Part shown: in pieces, positions 60,212 to 64,000 of the stretch
How the letters are laid out: the number at the start of each line of letters is the position of its first letter
Numbering within the stretch: position 1 is the first letter of the stretch
DNA from: Pseudomonas sp. CFBP 13711
GTDB taxonomy: Bacteria; Pseudomonadota; Gammaproteobacteria; Pseudomonadales; Pseudomonadaceae
NCBI RefSeq assembly: GCF_014842265.1
Contig: NZ_JACYVI010000008.1
Location: 254,940-318,939, forward strand
Length of the DNA: 64,000 bases
Reading direction: 5' to 3'
Notes under the pieces: model-generated
Told to the model about the DNA's origin: nothing
Database searches by the model: none
The model's input: only the letters and a program-made list of their open reading frames with translations
Translations under genes and position numbers: made by a program

Positions 60212-61303
60212 ATGGGCACGATTCTCAAGCAGGAAAAGTTTCTACTACTGGCGGTCATTGCGACCTTTTTCGCGTACTTCTACGAACACCAATTGCTCAG
60301 CAACGGAAACACCGTCGCGCTGATAGCGGGTATCGCCCTGGTGGGCTTCATCATCTGCGCCTCGCTGCGGGTGGCTCACCACGCCGAACTGTTGGCGGAG
60401 AAGGTCGGTGATCCCTACGGCACGATGATTCTGACGCTGTCAGCGGTGCTGGTCGAGGTCGTGATTCTGGCGATCATGATGAGCAACGAACCTTCACCCA
60501 CGCTGGTACGGGACACCATCTACTCGGCTGTGATGCTCGACATCAACGGGATTCTGGGTCTCGCCGCATTGATGGGCGGCCTCAAGCACGGTGAACAGTC
60601 CTACAACGATGACTCCGCGCGGTCTTACAGCGTGATGATTCTGACTGCCATGGCGGTGTCGATGGTGGTGCCTGAATTCATTCCGGAAGGGAAGTGGAAG
60701 CTGTATTCGGCTTTCACCATCGGCGCGATGATTCTGCTTTATGCACTGTTCCTGCGCATGCAGGTCGGGCCGCACAGCTACTTCTTCAGCTACAGCTACC
60801 CGGACAAGAAGCGCCGCAAGGGTGAGGCCGAGGAAACGCACGAGCCAGTCAACCTGACGCGCTCGATCGCGACGCTGGTCTTCGGTGTGGTGGTTATTGG
60901 CGCGTTGGCCGAGGTCATGTCGAAAACCGTTGATCTGGGTCTTGAAGGCAGCGGCGCGCCGCCTGTCATGACGGCGATTCTGGTGGCGGCCATTTCGGCA
61001 GCGCCGGAGATCCTGACCGCACTGCGAGCCGCGCTGGCCAACCGCATGCAGTCGGTGGTCAACATCGCCCTCGGTGCCTCGTTGTCGACGGTGATCCTGA
61101 CCGTACCTGTCATGGAAGGCATGGCGCTATACAGCGGCCAGGCGTTCCAGATGGCGATGACGCCGGTGCAGACCGTGATGATTTTCGTCACCCTGCTGGT
61201 CTGCGCCATCAACCTCAACGACGGCGAAACCAACGCCATCGAAGGCATGACGCATTTCGTGCTGTTTGCCACCTTCATCATGCTGTCGTTGATGGGGTTA
61301 TAG
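60212..61303 (+). CDS. Calcium/proton antiporter, ChaA-like CaCA family
   Basis: Cation exchanger of 363 aa with about eleven helices. The two alpha repeats are LSAVLVEVVILAIM (about 74-87) and AAISAAPEILTALRAALANR (about 255-274), with the conserved Glu residues that bind Ca2+ or Na+. A charged cytoplasmic loop at about 200-220 divides the halves. ChaA exports Ca2+, Na+ or K+ at alkaline pH. The start lies eight bases after a GGCTAAAAGGCAG segment. Confidence 0.88.
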   Translation: MGTILKQEKFLLLAVIATFFAYFYEHQLLSNGNTVALIAGIALVGFIICASLRVAHHAELLAEKVGDPYGTMILTLSAVLVEVVILAIMMSNEPSPTLVRDTIYSAVMLDINGILGLAALMGGLKHGEQSYNDDSARSYSVMILTAMAVSMVVPEFIPEGKWKLYSAFTIGAMILLYALFLRMQVGPHSYFFSYSYPDKKRRKGEAEETHEPVNLTRSIATLVFGVVVIGALAEVMSKTVDLGLEGSGAPPVMTAILVAAISAAPEILTALRAALANRMQSVVNIALGASLSTVILTVPVMEGMALYSGQAFQMAMTPVQTVMIFVTLLVCAINLNDGETNAIEGMTHFVLFATFIMLSLMGL

Positions 61304-61325
61304 ATCAGGTTCGGCTTAAAGCTAG

Positions 61326-61362
61326 CAGCAGGGGAGTCAGCAGTTTGACTTCCCCACTGCTG
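61326..61362. terminator. Hairpin between converging genes, possible terminator
   Basis: Arms CAGCAGGGGA and TCCCCACTGCTG with inner GTCA/TGAC pairing form an imperfect stem between the antiporter and the deaminase. There is no clear T-run, so termination efficiency is uncertain. Confidence 0.45.
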
Positions 61363-61372
61363 TAATGGCCTA

Positions 61373-62728
61373 TCAGCCCCTGATCAATTCCGCAGCCGCC
61401 TGGCGATGATCTGCAATCAGCTCCTTCAGATCGAGCCCTTCGACCTGACCGTCAATCACCCGCCATTTGCCGCCGATCATCACCCGATCTGCGCGATCAG
61501 CGCCGCACAGCAGCAACGCTGAAATCGGATCGTGACTGCCGGAGAAGCGCAACTCGTCCAGCTTGAACAGCGCCAGATCAGCCTGTTTACCCACGGCCAA
61601 CTCGCCGATGTCATGCCGACCCAGCAATTGCGCCGAGCCCTTGGTCGCCCAGCCTAACGCCAGCTCCGGCGTGATTTTTTTCGCCCCATAGCGCAACCGC
61701 TGGAGGTACAACGCCTGTTTGGCTTCAAGCATCATGTTCGAGGCGTCATTTGACGCAGAACCGTCGACCCCCAGACCGATCGGCGCGCCCGCCGCAAGCA
61801 GGTCCAGCGTGGGGCAGATGCCTGACGCGAGGCGCATGTTCGAACTCGGACAATGACAGACCCCGGAGCCCGCCTGGCCGAGGCGCGTGATCTCTTCGCT
61901 GTTGAAATGAATGCCGTGGGCCAGCCAGGTACGAGGGCCGAGCCAGCCGACGCTGTCCAGATAATCCACCGTGCGCAGGCCGAAGCGCTGCAGGCAGAAG
62001 TCCTCTTCGTCGAGAGTCTCAGCCAGATGCGTGTGCAGACGTACGTCGTGTTTTTCGGCAAGGGCCGCGCTTTCGGCCATGATCTCAGTCGTCACCGAAA
62101 ACGGCGAGCACGGTGCCAGCGCAATCTGAATCTGGGCACCGTCACCCCGCTCATGATAGGTGTCGATCAGACGCACGCTGTCATCGAGAATCACCTGGCC
62201 CTGCTGGACGGTTTGCTGGGGTGGCAGGCCGCCGTCTGCCTCGCCCAGGGTCATCGAACCCCGCGTCAGCATTGCGCGCATTCCCAGCTCGCGAACACTT
62301 TCCACCTGCACATCGATGGCGTCTTCCAGACCCTGAGGGAACAAATAATGGTGGTCGGCGGCGGTGGTGCAGCCCGACAGCAGCAACTCGGTCAGGGCGA
62401 CCTTACTGGCCAGTGCGAGTTTTTCCGGCGTTAGCCGCGCCCACACCGGGTACAGGGTTTTCAGCCAGGGGAACAACGGCTGATTGACCACCGGGCCCCA
62501 GGCTCGGGTCAGGGTTTGATAGAAGTGGTGGTGCGTGTTGATCAGGCCAGGGAGCAGGACATGCTCGCGTGCATCGAATACGTGATCGCAAGGCTGTGTA
62601 GGCTGTTGTCCCAGCGGGAGCATCTCAACGATAACCCCGCCTTCGACCACCAGGCCGCCACGAGCATCGAGATCATTGGCCGTGAAAACGGCAAGGGGAT
62701 TTTTCAACCAGGTACGGATCGCGGGCAT
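61373..62728 (-). CDS. 8-oxoguanine deaminase (amidohydrolase, PA0142-like)
   Basis: Zinc amidohydrolase of 451 aa that should convert 8-oxoguanine to urate. Metal and catalytic residues appear in LINTHHHFYQTL (about 63-74), HTHLAETLDE, the zinc His in WLAHGIHF, and GVDGSASNDASNM. The related P. aeruginosa PA0142 enzyme was shown to be an 8-oxoguanine deaminase; cytosine or isocytosine deaminases are near relatives. With the adenine deaminase 1.5 kb away it fits purine salvage or damage cleanup. Confidence 0.88.
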   Translation of the reverse strand: MPAIRTWLKNPLAVFTANDLDARGGLVVEGGVIVEMLPLGQQPTQPCDHVFDAREHVLLPGLINTHHHFYQTLTRAWGPVVNQPLFPWLKTLYPVWARLTPEKLALASKVALTELLLSGCTTAADHHYLFPQGLEDAIDVQVESVRELGMRAMLTRGSMTLGEADGGLPPQQTVQQGQVILDDSVRLIDTYHERGDGAQIQIALAPCSPFSVTTEIMAESAALAEKHDVRLHTHLAETLDEEDFCLQRFGLRTVDYLDSVGWLGPRTWLAHGIHFNSEEITRLGQAGSGVCHCPSSNMRLASGICPTLDLLAAGAPIGLGVDGSASNDASNMMLEAKQALYLQRLRYGAKKITPELALGWATKGSAQLLGRHDIGELAVGKQADLALFKLDELRFSGSHDPISALLLCGADRADRVMIGGKWRVIDGQVEGLDLKELIADHRQAAAELIRG

Positions 62729-62898
62729 TGGCCGGCTCCTCTGAAAGTGGGTTCAGGTCGCCAGCTCAGTGTTGCCCTGTCTGCTGATCCAGGGTCGCCG
62801 CAGCATCGAGTGCGCTGCGAGGCGAGGGCGGATTCTAGAGTGTTGCGGCGGGTGTGGGCAAGTCACGACAGCTCATACTGCCGCGACTTGCATCGCGA

Positions 62899-63585
62899 TC
62901 ACCAGGGAATCGTCTCACCCTTGTAGTTCACAAAGTGGTGACCACCTTTCCCTGCAAATCGCTCAAGCTGCTCGACAATCCCGCGCACGCTGGTTTCGAC
63001 GTCGATGTCAGCGCCTTCACCGCCCATCGCCGTACGGACCCAACCCGGATGCATCGACAGCACGGTGGGTTTGTTCTCGCCCAACTGCGTCACGAAAGTA
63101 TTGGTCATTGAGTTCAGCGCGGCTTTGCTGGCTTTGTACAACGCCATCTCCGGCGCGTCCGGCATGGTGACGCTGCCGAGCACCGAGCTCATGAACGCGA
63201 TCACGCCAGTCTCGGGACGGATCTGGTCGACGAAGCGTTTGGCCAGGCGGATCGGCGCGACGGCGTTGGTGAGAAACAGCTGACCCAGTTCGCCAGCGGT
63301 GGCGTCGGTGGGGTTCGGATGCATCGGGCCCATCACGCCGGCGTTGACGAACAGCAGGTCATACGTCTGGCCCTTGAGGTTGTGGGTGAGCACTTCGAGG
63401 GACGATTGCTCATCGATGTCCAGTGTCTGCAACTGGACATTCGGCAGTGCTTTCAGCTCGTCGGCCTTCTGGGCATCGCGGACAGTGGCGGTGACTGCCC
63501 AGCCGAGTTCCGCGAAACGTTTCACCAGTCCAAGGCCAAGGCCGCGCGAAGCGCCGATGATTAGGGCTGTTTTAGGGGTGGACAT
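62899..63585 (-). CDS. SDR-family oxidoreductase (C-factor/CsgA-like)
   Basis: Short-chain dehydrogenase of 228 aa. Cofactor motif GASRGLGLG (about 12-20), NAGVMGP and the catalytic YKASKAALN (Y and K) are present. The lengths and the LDIDEQSSLEVL segment resemble the C-factor-like SDR group. Substrate is unknown. A single gene, upstream end near the window edge. Confidence 0.86.
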   Translation of the reverse strand: MSTPKTALIIGASRGLGLGLVKRFAELGWAVTATVRDAQKADELKALPNVQLQTLDIDEQSSLEVLTHNLKGQTYDLLFVNAGVMGPMHPNPTDATAGELGQLFLTNAVAPIRLAKRFVDQIRPETGVIAFMSSVLGSVTMPDAPEMALYKASKAALNSMTNTFVTQLGENKPTVLSMHPGWVRTAMGGEGADIDVETSVRGIVEQLERFAGKGGHHFVNYKGETIPW

Positions 63586-64000
63586 TGAAATGACTCCTGT
63601 ACAGACAAACGAAAAATTTCACTCAATGGGTGGACATCGCCACGTGTCGAGAATTTTGTTTCCTGAAGCGCTGTATTGCCACGAGGCGCATAAGTTAGCG
63701 GCAGAGGATGACAGAGGCTGACGACATATGTGAGGGGACGTTTCCGATATGAATGTCAGGCAAATAGGATGGCGCACGCTCAATCCTGCCACGATGTGTG
63801 TCTGTATAAAAAACATCCAGCTCACCCAACACTCCGTGGATTCAGCAGCCCGCGAAGGCTTGCACGGGTTATCCACAGAATGCTCCACAGCTAATGTGGG
63901 TAGTTGTGGATTGGTAATGGAAGCCGCTCGAAAGGAGTGCCACGTTGGCATAAATGGCGCTAACGTCCTGTTTTATCGCTGGATTTACCCACAGCACAGT
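63586..64000. other. Terminal intergenic region with a DnaA-box-like site
   Basis: About 415 bases upstream of the SDR gene and running to the window edge. It holds TTATCCACA (63869-63877) and several CCACA/TGTGG pieces to 63910. No convincing ORF; whether it reaches a promoter of a further gene cannot be seen. Confidence 0.4.

Noticed and set aside
63869..63910. Second DnaA-box-like spot as an origin
   Set aside because: Same reasons as for 15400; one perfect box and a few partial ones at the window edge.
63619..63951. 110-codon minus-strand ORF at the window end
   Set aside because: No SD, unusual composition for the organism and no motif; overlaps presumed promoter DNA of the SDR gene.

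Overview
The window looks like a chromosomal segment of a Pseudomonas, most likely of the fluorescens/syringae lineage. The basis is high GC, Pseudomonas-type REP palindromes (core GGGAGCGAGCTTGCTCGC) between many genes, and gene sets typical of the genus: cioAB with a DUF2474 partner, fpr-mscL-radA, cstA-ybdD-yjiA, a Pa0148-like adenine deaminase and a PA0142-like 8-oxoguanine deaminase. No rRNA, tRNA, CRISPR array, transposase or prophage was recognised.

Layout. 1-5.8 kb: a polyol/sugar catabolic cluster (RbsC-type permease cut by the window edge, Zn alcohol dehydrogenase of the erythritol/threitol type, FGGY kinase, SDR dehydrogenase) followed by a convergent LacI-type repressor. 5.9-20.9 kb: mixed housekeeping and accessory genes (MFS exporter, phosphodiesterase, ModA-like binding protein, chemoreceptor, a secreted 13-residue-repeat protein, acyltransferase, flavoprotein, HDAC-like hydrolase, GNAT, tesB, HAD phosphatase, esterase, YpfJ-type protease). 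21.1-23.8 kb: a type VI secretion island with hcp, a glycine-rich presumed pore-forming effector and three related small membrane proteins in a row, presumed immunity proteins. 24-34 kb: MFS, trmA, purine permease, a three-subunit molybdenum hydroxylase operon (PaoABC-like), a betaine/choline-type binding protein and a lipase-like hydrolase. 34.5-46 kb: cyanide-insensitive oxidase, rlmG, a stand-alone LuxR-type HTH protein, fpr, mscL, radA, a PilZ protein, cstA-ybdD and a G3E GTPase. 46.0-47.5 kb: a second effector-immunity pair paralogous to the first. 47.6-64 kb: glyA, a large PAS-GGDEF-EAL protein, ettA, a GreA/GreB-type factor, a lipoprotein, a Bcr/CflA exporter, an ArsR-type regulator, two purine deaminases, a Ca2+/H+ antiporter and an SDR.

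The most interesting system is the pair of T6SS effector loci 22 kb apart. The two effectors are nearly identical over about 246 residues (about 30 differences by eye) and then switch to different glycine-rich hydrophobic C-termini. The second locus has kept the hcp leader, including a Shine-Dalgarno-masking hairpin and a 24-nt upstream element, but has lost hcp, so the effector now occupies the hcp position. The first locus carries extra immunity paralogues of two subfamilies plus short pieces that look like remains of an effector 3' end and of an immunity 3' end. This suggests a recombination-driven store of immunity genes against variant toxins.

Intergenic regions hold at least four palindromic repeat families, a 137-bp tandem repeat at 18.7-19.0 kb and several clear intrinsic terminators.
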